Shown here: in pieces, positions 51,566 to 64,000 of the stretch
Layout: each line of letters opens with the position of its first letter
Position numbering within the stretch: the stretch's first letter is position 1
Assembly (NCBI GenBank): GCA_017562135.1
Contig: QEYB01000461.1
Location: 124,001 to 188,000, forward strand
Length of the DNA stretch: 64,000 nt
Reading direction: 5' to 3'
From: Dipylidium caninum
Taxonomy: Eukaryota > Platyhelminthes > Cestoda > Cyclophyllidea > Dipylidiidae
The notes under the pieces: model-generated
Database searches by the model: none
What the model saw: the letters and a program-made list of their open reading frames with translations, nothing else
What the model was told of the DNA's origin: nothing
Made by a program: the position numbers and the translations under genes

Positions 51566-52814
51566 ATGCTATACACTTTCTGTGGCCGCACCGGTTGTCG
51601 GTTTCCGGTTGGATCCGATCGGATTCTTTGTCGTACATGCACGACAGCCTTTCATCCGGAGTGCTCCAACCTTTCCCCCGAAGAGTATGCATTAAAATCG
51701 AACTCTAGAAGTTGGAGTTGTCTTACCTGCGCTTCATCTGCAACGACTCCCAAAGGGAATTCCGAAATCTTAACCAATACATTACATTCTTGCAGCCATT
51801 CGGCTCTTCCATCTCTTCCCTTGTCTTACGTTACCAGTAATTCTAACAAGCTGCGTGAGACTGTAGCGATTCTTGGTGAGAAATACGCTGGCATGGTTAG
51901 TTCTTTCTCTTCATCCACTTGTACTTTGTTTGCCATGCTAAAACCACTAAAATTGAAATCTACACTGTTAGTTGAAGCAAGTAGATATAGACTTACCCGA
52001 ATATCAAGGCAGTAGTCCGGAAGAGATTGCCCGCTTCAAGTGTCTTTGTGCTGCCAGCCAAATCGATGGACCGGTGTTGGTGGAGGATACTTGTCTTGCT
52101 TTTGATGCCCTCAAAGGTCTACCCGGTCCTTATGTCAAATGGTTTCTTGATGCCGTTGGTCCTGAAGGTAAGTAGAGTGCATTAATTTTTTCTTATCTTA
52201 TTTTTCTCCTACTTTTTAGTTTATTCATGAGAATGTGCCTGTATCAAGTTGTTTTGTTTGAAGATAAACATTGAAACATGTCGGTATCTTCAGTGTTACT
52301 TATTGGCAAATGGGATACATAACTTTAAACATATTAGTAGGCATTTTTGATTCAGTAACAGCAATCTAAATTAAGTTATGGAGACATACTTATTGCGAGT
52401 GATTTCGAATAACAGATTTAATATTGAATCAGTTTTCTGTCTACATCAGAATATTTTATAAAACTTCGTTTCCTCGTAGGTTTGAATAAGATGTTGGATG
52501 GGTTCAGGAATATGAACGAGGGGAAGGATGGTGATGAAGCGTCCGCAATCTGCACATTCGCGTACACTTCAGGGCGTGAAGGTGAAGTAGAAGTGATGCA
52601 AGGGATCACTCGCGGCCGTATCGTGGCACCGCGTGGCACCAGCCGCTTCGGTTGGGACTCATGCTTTTTGCCGTCTGAAGTATTGGGGAAAGGTCTAACA
52701 TATGCCCAAATGTCAGATGATGTGAAAAATGCTATATCTCATCGTTCCAAGGCGGTGGCTAAGTTGCGATGCTTACTTGATCGCCTTTCTTCCTCTTCCG
52801 CTCCTTCTGGTTGA
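51566..52814 (+). CDS. ITPA: PHD-type zinc finger fused to inosine triphosphate pyrophosphatase
   Basis: Exons 51566-51895, 51972-52167 and 52480-52814 give 286 aa. Residues about 86-286 are ITPA, the Ham1-family enzyme that hydrolyses ITP, dITP and XTP to monophosphates: VTSNSNKL (nucleotide-binding Asn and Lys kept), [33 protein letters not shown] with [22 protein letters not shown] and the SHR motif near the C-terminus. Human ITPA has 194 aa. Ahead of it, in the same first exon with no stop and no internal Met, residues 6-55 have a PHD/treble-clef ligand pattern: C6, C11, C22, C25, H30, C33, C52, C55, including the PHD-typical WSC. The C-x4-C spacing of the first pair is unusual. Because no ATG lies between finger and enzyme, the annotated Met is the only start in this exon. 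A separate upstream first exon spliced near 51796 or 51840 could bypass the finger. Confidence 0.88.
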
Positions 52815-55667
52815 ACAAATTCATCCGCGCCGTTACGTGTGGATTAATTCACATCATGATTCACTAACGGCTAACATTTGTGAACGCAAGTTAGTGAAGA
52901 GATTTGATTATATAATAAGTCCATTCATATTTGGTAATTGCGAAAATCGTTATTTTGTCTTATGGTTTGTAGTTCGGTTGGGCACTTAGGAGCTATCAAC
53001 TATTACTCATCAATAAGCTGACGGTGGTGTGTAAAGTTTAGAAATACGCTGCAGAATTATTCAATAACACTATTTGAATTATGGGCTTTTATAGCCTTTT
53101 AGGGTTATTTATCTTACTAATCCCAATCGGTGCTAAAGGCATGGCCTTAGATTGAGTGCATTTCGTTTGATGGATCAAAGGATTTGCCTTGAATGTGGCT
53201 TTAATGAGAGTCACATGGACGTTGAATTTCCTATAGTTTTGTGAAAAAATGTTCGAACCTATTGTTGGTTTAATTAGCAATGTTTAAAGCAAACTTAGTA
53301 ATGTTCATTCAACCAATAGGTGGTACGTTCCATATTTCCAACAACCCCATTGCAATAGAGAGTATTCTAGTGATTTATTTTAAGGACGGTTAAAAATAGC
53401 GACCGGCAAGCGTCCAGGCTAGTTAGTCGCTAGTTTTTTTGAAGAACCGCGATCATTTGAAATCAATTAAAATATGCTTTAGGGTTACTACCGGGAGCCA
53501 ATCGTTAACCTTTCAACATTTTATCGGGAAAACTATTCGGCTTCTGGAAATATGAAGCTATTTTCTCCTGTGTTATTAACTGCATGTTCGTACGATATCC
53601 ACTTTACAATCAACTTGGCTAAAAGGCATACTTTGCCCCATTAAGGCTCATTGCATACGGCTTCTCAAATTATGCCTTACTTTAGGGTGACCCATCTCTC
53701 GAGTACAGACGAGCTGAGAAGTCCGACGATCTGCGGAGGTCCTCTTTTTAGTTAAGTTTATTGAAAAGAGATCTGACCCCCGCGAAGGTAGTCGCAAGCC
53801 CGGGATTATTGCAAAATGAGCAGATTGCAAAAATAGTGGGCTTTTTTGTTTTTCATGGGGCATCTTTGTACATATCACCCACGCAAACGTGTTTGCCATC
53901 TCCTTGTAATCTTAACAATTTGGCAATGAAATAAAATTGAAAAGGTTCTAATGTGGATCCGTAGAATCCCTGGATGGAAAGACAATTTGAGAGGCCAGGT
54001 TATTGCCAGGGCCAGGTTTCGAGCTTCTTATGACATGCCCTACGATAGTATCATCTTATACAAAGACTTTCCTTCCACGAATATCGTAGGTTTGGAGTAC
54101 TTATGTTAGCTCGTAATGGGAGTGATCGAGCAGATATTGAAGAACTTTTTCGAACAAAGGAGGAGGTGGGAGAATTCGATATACGTGGAAGAATGTAGGC
54201 TGCTAAAGTGTCACTAAATTCTTCACTGAGAGTAAAATTAGGTATCAATGCAAACTAAGCACGAAATACCGCCACAACCATTATAAACAAAAAAATTGTT
54301 ATTATCAATATTGTTAGTGTTACATCAGCGTCGACGATAGCATCGACATCATCATCAGCGGTAAAAGCTACTAATAGCGCTTGTACTGATGTCTCCATCG
54401 CCGTTGGCTCGCCTCCCTATCTCCCTCCTCCAATTCATCATCAGCATTAACACAGCCACCAACAGCAAGTAAATCCGGGACTATTGGTCGGAATACGCAG
54501 TGAAAGTAGCGGGGTACTACTGTATTTAAGTGTAAACTCCTAATTTTCCTTTACAACCCCTTTGAAATGCACGTGGGCGGAGAAGATAATCACACCGCTC
54601 CGCATCACTTGGCCTCAGGGAAGGAACTAAGTCTTAGACAGGCTAAATGCGAGATGAGTTCGGTGTAAAGTGCGCAGAACCAATTTTCCTAGGGATCTCG
54701 TTTAAATGACGTGAACTCAAAAATTGCAACAACTCTTCGAATGGGGGAGAGGCCACTCTGACCCATTGCACATGACCCCCTTACCCGTCAAAATGTAAAT
54801 CGTCGACCTTGACACCGTCACGCGATAGAAAAGTGCACCGATTGCATTTTTTGCGCAAAATAATCGGTATTTTAAAACACAACATCACTACAATAGTTGG
54901 ATATGAGCTGACTAAGTCAACTGCACTCGGTAGCCATAGTGGCAACGAAAATAGATACCTTTGGCCCGCGAGGTCGGCTGAATCCACTTAGAATATGCAT
55001 TGGATACTAATAATAAATTATAAGTAGCATGAGTCCTATTTCGTTTTAAGACTTTTATAAGCTAATATGAAATGGTGAATTAAGAAGAAAAATAAATTTT
55101 GAAGGCAACTCAACCTGGAGAGCTGGGAACAAGTTCCTGGCCGCCTTCACATGCGATAGTGCGCGAAAGTGTCAGACTGTACACTGACACGTTGTCAATC
55201 AGTGCGCGCTGCCATCAATGTCTTTGTTACGAAATTGCCTTGTGGTCTCTTTAAAGGAACCTAAGGAAAAAGAAGGTGGGAGGGGAGGGAGGGGAAGAAA
55301 AAACAATCGAGTACACTTGTCCTCAAGGTTTATAGTGCAGGAGACATCGTCCACAATATTCGAGTTTAAGTATCAACCCTTGCTCACGTGGAGCAGTCCA
55401 ACCGGACTGAAAAGTGCATTCTGCTTTTGCCGACTCTGCATGGGGCAAAAAGCATAAAAAACGTAAATAAATGCACATGAACACACAGGCACACGCGAAC
55501 ATACACACATTATCAGTCACATCCAAATCCACAAGATGTGTTTGTGTGTGCAAACACATGTGAGCTCGACTTTCCCGTCTCTGGGTCATATGACGAGGCT
55601 GGGACTATTTAAGTGGATGGAGTCGAGGCAGGCGGCCATAACTTCGACGTGGATAAATCACGATTTA
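52815..55667. other. Intergenic region, no gene recognised
   Basis: AT-rich DNA with stop codons in all frames at short intervals. ORFs at 53648-53899 (-), 54051-54248 (-) and 54781-54991 (both strands) have no conserved motif or splice partners. A CA-rich tract lies near 55470-55560. Confidence 0.45.
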
Positions 55668-58600
55668 ATGGCGCATCCTGGACGCTCTCTTCTGTATTTA
55701 GTCGGTTGGATTATTGCTTTGACTCTGGCGGACGGACCAACTCAATGCAAGTTATGTTCCCCATTTTTACATTCCCCTTTGTTTCCTTTCTTGCGTCTGG
55801 GTGTGGATTAGGTTTTTTTTTAATTTAGGCAATGTTTAAACTATTGCGGGTGACAGATAGTGAGTAGATCGAATGACACCTCCTGAAGCAGTCGAGGGAA
55901 ATAGGCGACCGTACGAATTGACCTATAAAACATTATAATCTTTGTCCATTTCTTCCATTTCACAGTCAAAATTGGCGTCGTGGCCAACAGTACTTTTAAG
56001 GTGTATGACCATTTCAATGGAGGCCTCATGGTGAGTTTTCTTAAAAGACTACACTAAACTATGACACCTCAGTAAAGACGAAGGGGTTTGTTGGGACAAG
56101 AATTGTATTTTTGGGAGGCTGGAGTGCGAATGTATAGCAAATATGCCTGTTTTCCCAGTCATTCACGGCGTTTTTGTAGTGCCATCGTTTTTACCTGCAG
56201 CCAGTGCTATGTAAACACAAATGATACAAAGGAAATATACTCCAAAATGGGCATTTTTTTACATCCCTCCACTTGTTATTGTCATTGACATTCACGTGTC
56301 GAAACACAGGACGAAACACGTCCAACCTCGACTCGATTCAGCCTTTCGCCTTGGCGATTTCATGTCAGTCAGAACCATTGTTCCTCTGCCTTTCACACTT
56401 GGCAAGACAGTCAAAAGTTTATTCTTAACAGCAACCATCGCCTTGAAGTAAAGTGACTGCTGACAGGAGGTAAGGAGAGTGTTGAGCCCACTTGTCATTC
56501 AGTGTTCCCCTGACTGCCCTACAATACTTCTCAAATGACCGTGGGACCAGCTTGAAAAACCTGTTTGTGACTGTGAGCAAGTAAAAGCATGACTCGTGAG
56601 AAGTCCCCACTGATGGTAAATTCACCGGCCAAGGGTCTAAACTTAATGGAAACATTCTCAGAGAGCACATGAGAACAGTGGCAGGGAGACGCGAGTCTGA
56701 CGAGAGAGAGAAAGGCTGTAACTTACAGCCAGGTGATAAGAGACCTTGATAATGTCCTAGACTTACAAGATTTTTGGCTGCGAATTCGCCAAATTGACGT
56801 TTAGTACGCGAGAATCCCGTGCAGAGCCATACATTGAGGAAGTTTGGAAGGTAATAATTAGCTACCATCCTCCGTCCAATCACTAAATGAATCCCCCAAT
56901 GGTCTGTCCAGTTCTCCGAGGTGCTATAGTTACTTAAAATTATTGATTAAATCAATGATCAAACAAAAAAGCCTTCACCTTATTGCCCTGCCAACTTGGT
57001 AGGTCCTCGACTCAAAACCCGGGGTGAACTTCGGCTCCAACCTCCTGCCCTGTCGTCCACCCGAATTTTGTGTCCAAATTTATCCTGGTACGTTGGCCGT
57101 TAGAAGGTAATATGCGTCCTTTTCACTATCTCCCATTTACAATGTCGTCTTGAGACTACAAAAGGAACCTAATAATCTCTAATGCGGTGACTTATTTCTA
57201 CGCTACTCAACCTCTACGGACAGCACTTCAGTGGATTCACCTCTCGGGATACTTAGAAGAGAAGATCGCTTACGCCCTTTTCTATCCGCGAAATTCCACT
57301 GTTGAGCCCATCTGCCTAATTGTAATGCAGGACTCTGAGACAGACAAATCTCAACGTAAGTGCCTACTGACCAAAATGAGTTTAGGTTTAATGAAAGGGG
57401 AAGAAAAGGAAGTTAAAATATTTCACGAGCCCACTGCTGTCGTGTTACTAACCCTGCATCAGTTATGTCAAGGTGGTTTGAGAGCGAAGCCTTCGTCACA
57501 CTACTCCAAAAACTCCCCTGCCTTAAGTGTGTGCATATATGTGTGTGTGTGTGTTCAGGTCTTCATTCTCCTCCTCTCGCCGCATCATTGCCTGTCTCCG
57601 GCGGAAATTCGTGTTAGACTTGTAGAGACGACACACGCCTTCAGTTAAGCCGGTGTGTAGCTGTCTAAGCCACACCTGTGACAGGGGAAAAGCGGAAAGG
57701 GACGCAATCACCGTGGTCCTGTCACATTCATAACCATGTTAAGAGAGTCGTCTCCGTAGAAGCACTTGATGCAGATGAATAAACAGACTGATGACATTAG
57801 ATGTCCACTTATCGCCCGTTTATATGCATCAACGAAGTCCACCATTGCGCCGGCGTTACAGAGGAGGAGGAGGAATTAACAAGAAATTTTCAAGGTTGCG
57901 CCACCAATGTAATAAAGCCCGCTGCAAAAGTGGTTAATTAGCCGTGCCTGGTCCAAAGTTGCGTCCTCATGCCTGGAGTCTTTACCGCTGAGAATCGGAG
58001 GAAAGTATGTCGCAGGCGGGTTCGAAAAATACTGAACTACATGTTCGGGAAAGGGGCTTTCGGGGGACAGACTGGTATGGACATAATAATTGAGTAGTAC
58101 CTCCCCGTAGGACGAAGGTGGTGAGTGAAGAAGTTGATTAAACGAAGGCAAAGTGTACTCTTGATGTCATCCGACCTTCACTGTAACTAATAAAAATAAG
58201 TAGGCAAAAATTGCGACCAGATAACAGCAAGAAAAATGTTGTTGGGACAAACTACTGTAAGTCTGTTTATGCGGTCGTTTAAGAGGTGATGAGGCACCAT
58301 ATCGCTCCGTAAACAGCTACCGTGGGTGAGGATTTACCAAAAACTCGAGCAATTTATGTTCTGGGCGATCGTATATCGCCTCGACCCTGGCAAATCTACT
58401 ACTTCCCCCTTTAAGTACGAGGAAAAAAAGCTATGTCACCATGGGAAGTCATTCATTTTTATCACAATGATCATTTGACTGTCCTCTAACTCACATGCCG
58501 CGTAGGCAGGCCTGAGCCAAACACTATTGTCTTGCCTTGCCTTGAAACCTAAGGTAAGTCCGAACGACACGCTATTTGTTTAAAGTGAAGAAATATTTAA

Positions 58601-61600
58601 CCGCCCTTTTAAATGGCCCACATTCATTACCTTAATAATCAAGTATAAATAACAAATACAATGCGATTATCGAGTATTTAACTAGATATAAACTCTGATT
58701 CATTAATTATTGCCTGATTCGGTTTAACCGATTCAATTACAAGGACTCTCGTCAATATGAAAAAGAATGTCTCGAAATACATACACTGAAGCACTTTTCC
58801 ATTGTCCAGAACTCAGTATTCCCGATGGAGTTCAGAAAATTGAACTATTTGTAGCAAGCCGAGAAAAAACTAACTTGGTATTCCTTTTCGATGAACCAAT
58901 TCAGGTAAATTTTTGAATCTTTTCATTCACAGCTCCCGTTGTACCGAACTGACTCCACTTTTTCTGAACTACAGTCCATTAAAACATCAGCGGGGATTTC
59001 TTTGAATCAAGAATTTGATGGCTTATCCATTCACTGGCCCGGGGGTAAGTTTTAACGCATGAAACACATTCGGAATGAAATCAATCTGCCAGTAGAAAAT
59101 TGTTCAGCGGTTGTAGTAATAATCATAGAAATTTTTTAACAAGATTACTTATTCAACTGGCTATTTAAGTCTTAAGTAATGGGGTTCATGACGTAGCGGG
59201 ATGATGTTAATACGATTGTTTTCGTGCTTTATAGCGTTGGGATATAGGGCAGATGAGCATTGGATATACATAACGGGCCACGTTGAGTTATCTCCGCTAA
59301 GACTTAGGATACTTCACTGGCGAGATTCTGGCTTCGTAGAGACCATGGACTTCATCTTTGATCCCTCAAGAACAAATCACTCCCGATCTGAGGACCCTGA
59401 CATTCGGCATATCTCCTTTCATGCCAGTCAAGATCAAATATTAAACCCGGCATCATTCTCTGTCCCTTCTGTTCCATCGTCTTACTTCATTGTGGCCCCA
59501 GTTTTGTATTTGTTCCTATATTTTGATGACCTCATTCGGTAAAGCGTCACTGGAAAAAGGCGATAAATTTTCAATTGACCAGAAAATTCCTACAATTTTG
59601 ATATTTGGGATTTGTACAAAGTATCTATATATAGTAGACAAATATATTTACCGGAACACCCACTTTTCCTTCTTCCTTAATATTGCATTCGAGATACTAA
59701 AAAATGAAGAGATAGGTACTGAGATCGCTTCGACAGTGGCTTTCTTAATCATGATCAGGGGAGCTTAAAAGAATTTGCCCTAAGCATTGATGGAGAGAGT
59801 CGACATATAGAAGAAGAAGGTGTGGTGAGTTTCTAGCCACCTGACTTTATAAAATTTCCCTACCTTAACAAATCTTACCATGTCATAGAGAGTGTACAGA
59901 CCTGCAAATTGTAATAGTAATTGAGTGACGCAAATTAGCACTCTTCGTGAGCTAGATTAATAGTCCAGAGGAGATAGCGCGTGACAATGACCTTTTCGAA
60001 ATAAAATTACGTAGTCCTTAATATATTGCGAGCACGATTTTAATCATTAATCTGCGCACTGTTAGGGAGTTAACAGCATGGTATACCTGTTAACAAAATA
60101 ATTTCTAATGCAAAAGCATTTCTATCAGCGACGTGTACAAAAAATTATTGAATAACATTAATAAACTGTTTAGTGCCCCATTAGGTTCCATTTTTGGTTA
60201 TATCTGACTTCACTCCTATTTGGTTTTACTGGGCTAAAAATGCTATCCAACCTCTGTGGTGCAAGGGTCACTCGGGTTTTTCCGATTTCAGGATTCGTTT
60301 TGTCTGGCGATGTGTGGAAACTGCCGGGAGCCCAACTGTGCTGATTCCTGTCTTGAAAAGCTTGAAAAAACCTTGAATAAAGTGTCGGATGCTTTAAAAG
60401 AAAGCTACATTTCTACTCGAACTGATATAACCTTGGGGTTTGGGTTTCAAGAACGTGGTCTGAGAATTCGGGAGGATGAGCTTATTCGCGAACTGGAAGC
60501 TAATTATAACCAGAACCTTATGATACTTGAAAGGCACGCTTTGTACTTTCTTACCAAGCTTGTAGGTTTGTAGGATTACTCGAATTCGCCAAAACTCGCA
60601 GCCCTTGTGAACGTAGACGCATCGTGATGTATATTAATGAACAACTAAAGTCGTAATATTTCCTCACACATTATAGACTGGTTTATTTTAGAAAACTTGG
60701 GTTTGATAAGGAGGATCCGCAATATCCGAAAATTTCCTTCCGATGTGAGAAACTGGCATTAGAACAGAGCATTGCTTGCTATGGCAGTCTCGAAAATCGA
60801 AGTACTCGTCTTCTTTTTGTTTATTTTTTAATTCCACAGATATGTTTTGCTTTAGAAGCAAGAGTGGAGATAGAAACTTATCTCCATCCGCCGGAAATTC
60901 CCCGGCTTGGGCTCTCTCCGACAGCATGTCTGATAAGGATTTCATTAGTCCACTTGTAAAGTCTCGTGACCGTTTGAGCTTGAGCTCGGATTTATCTGGT
61001 AAGGTTTTATGAGCGGTTGGTGCTGTTTGGCCTTTCTGATCGTGTGTCTAGTACTGGGGAACCCGTGAACCCCTTTTTTCGCTTGTTTGGCCTTAAAGTT
61101 ATGGAGGAACAAGCACGTTTTAGGGTTATGATTTCTAGTTTGCATTTGTTTTTCTTCACGTAGGTAAAGCAGATTCAGGAAGTTTTGAAATTTTGGATTC
61201 TTCGACCCTATCCAATCAATCTTATTGTTGGTCTACAAATGATAAGGTATGGTTCCTGTAGTTTCGTTTTGAATTAACGCCAACTGGATATGTGGCCACG
61301 TTTTAAATGAAAAATTTTATATACACATCTTTTTTCTTTTATATCATGATTTCTTTAGCCGGAGGCTTCGCGGTTGAATGTCCAAGTGCCACTCTTCCCT
61401 TCATTTGACGGGCCGAACTGGCTTATGAGCGGTTCTTCCTCTTCTTTGCCAAGTACGAAAGTTGATCGAATGTGTCCCATTGTTGCTGCTGACTCACGTT
61501 CGTGGCTTTGGACAGGCAATAACCGAGGAAATGATATCTTACGAGAAGATACTTATGGAAGTGACGAGGGTTTAGAAACTAAGATGAAATCTCTTATCCT

Positions 61601-63203
61601 GAAAGAGGGAAGCAACAAACCGGTCGATGACATTGAATCTTCTCCGGTAGTATTTTATCATGCCTGTTGAGACGTTGGAACCTGTTTTTTTCTAAGTATA
61701 CTTGATTGTTAAATCGTTGCACCTGTACGAAGTTGGATTTTCCATTGCAAGTAAAAGCTTCAGCAGCTTATTTGGTTGACGCAAAATTTTATCAGTTTCA
61801 ATGAAAGGTGTACCTTATATTCTTCCTTGATGAAAATTCGGGATTTGGTGTTTCGCCAGGTTTATTTTGTTTGACTTTCTCAATTTGCTTTGCTTTTTCT
61901 TGTGAAATTGGTTATCATACATGTTAAAATTAGCTTGGACGATGGTTTATTTCTGCACATTTTTTTTAGAATTTCCATTAAAAATAACTAGAATAATCCT
62001 TATTCATTATTTGGTACGCAGATTTTTTTATTCACTGAAATTAGTTATCAAATATGTCTTCAATCGGCTTACGAAGTTTTTTCTTTGATGTATACCGTGG
62101 TTACAAGCTGGTGACATTTGAAGGCTTAAATGTGCACGTGGGTTCAACTCCGACCTCTAATACTTACCGTATTTTGGGCTTTCACATTATAAATAACTTG
62201 ATTGTAGCCCTAATGACATGGGATATCAGTTACAAGAATTTGGATACTTTATGTTTGGGTGGATTTCCTTATGATGGAAACTTTTTGCTTTCTATCTCCT
62301 CATTCTTTATATGATTAGTAGTTGTGAGGGACTGATATCTCATCAATTCTGCTTCTTTAGGAATTTCTACAATGGTAAAATTCGCATTATTTATTGAGCC
62401 ATTTGCCAGACGTCATCGTGTTGAAATTTAGTGGGCCTGTAAGAAAGCATTTACTTGGGTCGTGTCTTGTTGCACAATGCCTGTGTAATGTATATAGGCT
62501 TTTATATTTTTTCTTCTTGTTTGTAAGTCTCATGCACATTGATTATGAGTTGTTAAGTAGATGTTGTTTTTAAGATGAAAATCTCAAATATTTCCGTTAT
62601 TCACAGGTACTGTTTGTAATCCCTTCTACTAAAATCACAGAGGCTATGATACCTCCAAGAAATCCCTTTTACAGTGGCATTTTGGTGCTATGATTTTCTC
62701 TTTCGTCCTTGTTTGTGCCAAACTGGTCAAAACAGACATAGATCACGTGCATGCTTAAATCCAGGTGCCTCGCACCTGTGCCAAACTGTTTGTGTGTCTT
62801 TTCAGTTAGCGTAAATGTATTTACTGGAATTGACACTTGAATTTATTTTTCCTTAGTTTCTTTGCAAATCGACTGATGGCGAACCACTTTGCAAATTTCT
62901 CGGAGGTTGTGCATTTCAAATGGCAAGCGATGCCTTGATGGCGTCGAAAAAGTCCTGTGTGAGGGCTTGGCTGGCTCGTCAAAGCTTGTCATTTAATGAA
63001 AAACAAATCGACTTGGAAGTTGGTCACTCATCGTCCTCGGTTCCCGAGTCCACTGTACTCATTCGACAGCTACGTGAAATTGGTAAATCTGACCCAGCTA
63101 TGTGGTTGTCTAGTAAGCGGACCTATGAGATGGCATCTCATCAATCATCGGAACCAATGTTGCTTTTGACGGCCTCTTGCCAGGGCGATAATTGGAAGGA
63201 ACG
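55668..63203 (+). CDS. Long unidentified gene with possible signal peptide (3' end outside window)
   Basis: Thirteen segments join in phase: 55668-55746, 55966-56030, 57003-57087, 57224-57355, 58810-58904, 58933-59044, 59235-59538, 59737-59824, 60292-60565, 60840-60998, 61164-61246, 61359-61646, 62857-63203, giving about 703 codons, open at the end. The start MAHPGRSLLYLVGWIIALTL resembles a signal peptide or anchor. The middle reads WIYITGHVELSPLRLRILHW and then a hydrophobic SSYFIVAPVLYLFLYF. A Cys cluster, MCGNCREPNCADSC, precedes a likely coiled coil (REDELIRELEANYNQNLMIL). The rest is Ser-rich, then a Cys/Lys segment and VRAWLARQSLSFNEKQ. I recognise no family. Segments from 58810 onward are strongest. 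The 5' four are supported by phase and splice sites only (intron 1 uses GC). A separate gene starting at ATG 58767 in the same frame as exon 58810-58904 is the main alternative. Confidence 0.5.
57539..57554 (+). repeat. GT dinucleotide microsatellite
   Basis: About eight GT/TG units in an intron of the long unidentified gene. Confidence 0.85.
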
Positions 63204-64000
63204 GTGAGTTTGTTTTGATCAAATGTTGTCAGGCGGTGAGATGTGAGGATTTTGTTAAGACAGTCAGCTGCTCTTATGCTCTCGAGATTTCTGTCTGAAT
63301 TAGCATACTATTATTCCACTTGATTTTTTTGTGATTGAGCAACTGTTTTGTTAGACAGACAGCTCGACAGAACCCATAAAAGCCCTGTGACAACTCATGA
63401 CGGCATGGTCCAGTAACAAAACCTCAAGAGGTTGAGTTGTATGTGATGCCGGCTTCAGAAACTTGTTAGATTTGCTCTTCGTAGATTAAAAGTTAAAATG
63501 TCCTCTAGTTTTTTTCACATCACATCTCGTATATCAGCATATTGGCCTAATTAATTGTCGAAAATATTGGTTGAAAAGCGTAATTTGACGCGTAATTTGG
63601 CAGACTGTTCACGACAAAGTGGAACCAAAAACAGCTTTCCTATATTTGGGCAGAGTAATTCAATTGGAATCTGAAGTGTTCAACTTTCATTACTCTTTTC
63701 CCCTCATAGCGGAAACCTCGAGCATAAACATTTGTCTGACAGATAGTCGGCATGCAACACAACTGCGTCTTAAGTGTCATTGAAGAACATATTGATGTAA
63801 CCATGTTTTCTAGCCTCATTTTCACTTAACGACCCAAAAATTAACAAGAGCTTCTACTAACTGCCACTTTCATGTCGGATTTCGTAATTCCGAGCGACGT
63901 TTGTGTGATGCTTAACCGGATAACAGTTAGCCGTTGGTAAACATTATACTTTCGGTCCTAACATAATAAACCGCGGGAGGTACGTGCTTTTGTCGGTTAT
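63204..64000. other. Terminal stretch after the last recognised exon
   Basis: The exon ending at 63203 has a good GTGAGT donor with phase 2, so this should be intron. No acceptor followed by a matching open exon was found before the window ends. Confidence 0.5.

Noticed and set aside
56425..56883. - strand ORF of 152 codons with a GTAAGT donor and exon-like start (NWTDHWGIHLVIGRR)
   Set aside because: It lies opposite the + strand exon series 55668-57355, has no partner exons in compatible phase and no recognised motif; treated as chance, though not excluded.
57876..58151. - strand ORF reading like an exon (LPSFNQLLHSPPSSYGEVLL)
   Set aside because: Has a possible GTAAAG donor but no acceptor or partner exon in phase, and it lies in an intron of the + strand gene.
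62054..62314. + strand ORF of 86 codons between the last two exons of the long unidentified gene
   Set aside because: No good acceptor and donor in matching phase; left as intronic.

Overview
The window reads as nuclear DNA of an animal, most likely a parasitic flatworm (cestode-like). This rests on multi-exon genes that mix very short introns (about 26-37 nt) with kilobase introns, long low-gene-density stretches full of simple repeats, and decayed mariner transposons inside introns. The species assignment is inference; no rRNA, tRNA or marker gene was found. Exon joins were made by hand from splice signals and reading-frame phase, so individual boundaries may be off.

Left block (1-9.9 kb): the 3' two-thirds of a polycystin-2-type channel gene on the + strand (10 exons, stop at 8000). 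Introns 1 and 2 each hold a decayed mariner transposase of a different lineage. It converges on a complete six-exon PSTAIRE cyclin-dependent kinase on the - strand (9860 to 8487).

Middle block (9.9-41.7 kb): about 32 kb with no recognisable conserved gene. It is dominated by two unrelated long repeats, each present twice in opposite orientation and interleaved: A (12574-15440) with A' (24883-27354), and B (20857-23787) with B' (37880-41663). The spacers contain CpG-rich alternating purine/pyrimidine tracts, purine tracts, microsatellites and one orphan exon-like ORF (33592-33956).

Right block (41.9-64 kb): a small + strand candidate gene (41913-42312) overlaps tail to tail with a complete 15-exon gene for origin recognition complex subunit 3 (- strand, 49796 to 42281). 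Next come - strand exons of an unidentified gene (50771 to 50103), then a + strand gene in which a PHD-type zinc finger is fused in frame to inosine triphosphate pyrophosphatase (51566-52814). A long unidentified + strand gene with a possible signal peptide (55668 to beyond 63203) completes the window.

The recognised products (CDK, ORC3, ITPA, polycystin) are independent eukaryotic housekeeping or signalling functions; no operon-like or pathway cluster is evident. The most unusual points are the PHD-ITPA fusion, the interleaved inverted repeats, the tail-to-tail overlap of ORC3 with a tiny candidate gene, and the unidentified 3' gene.
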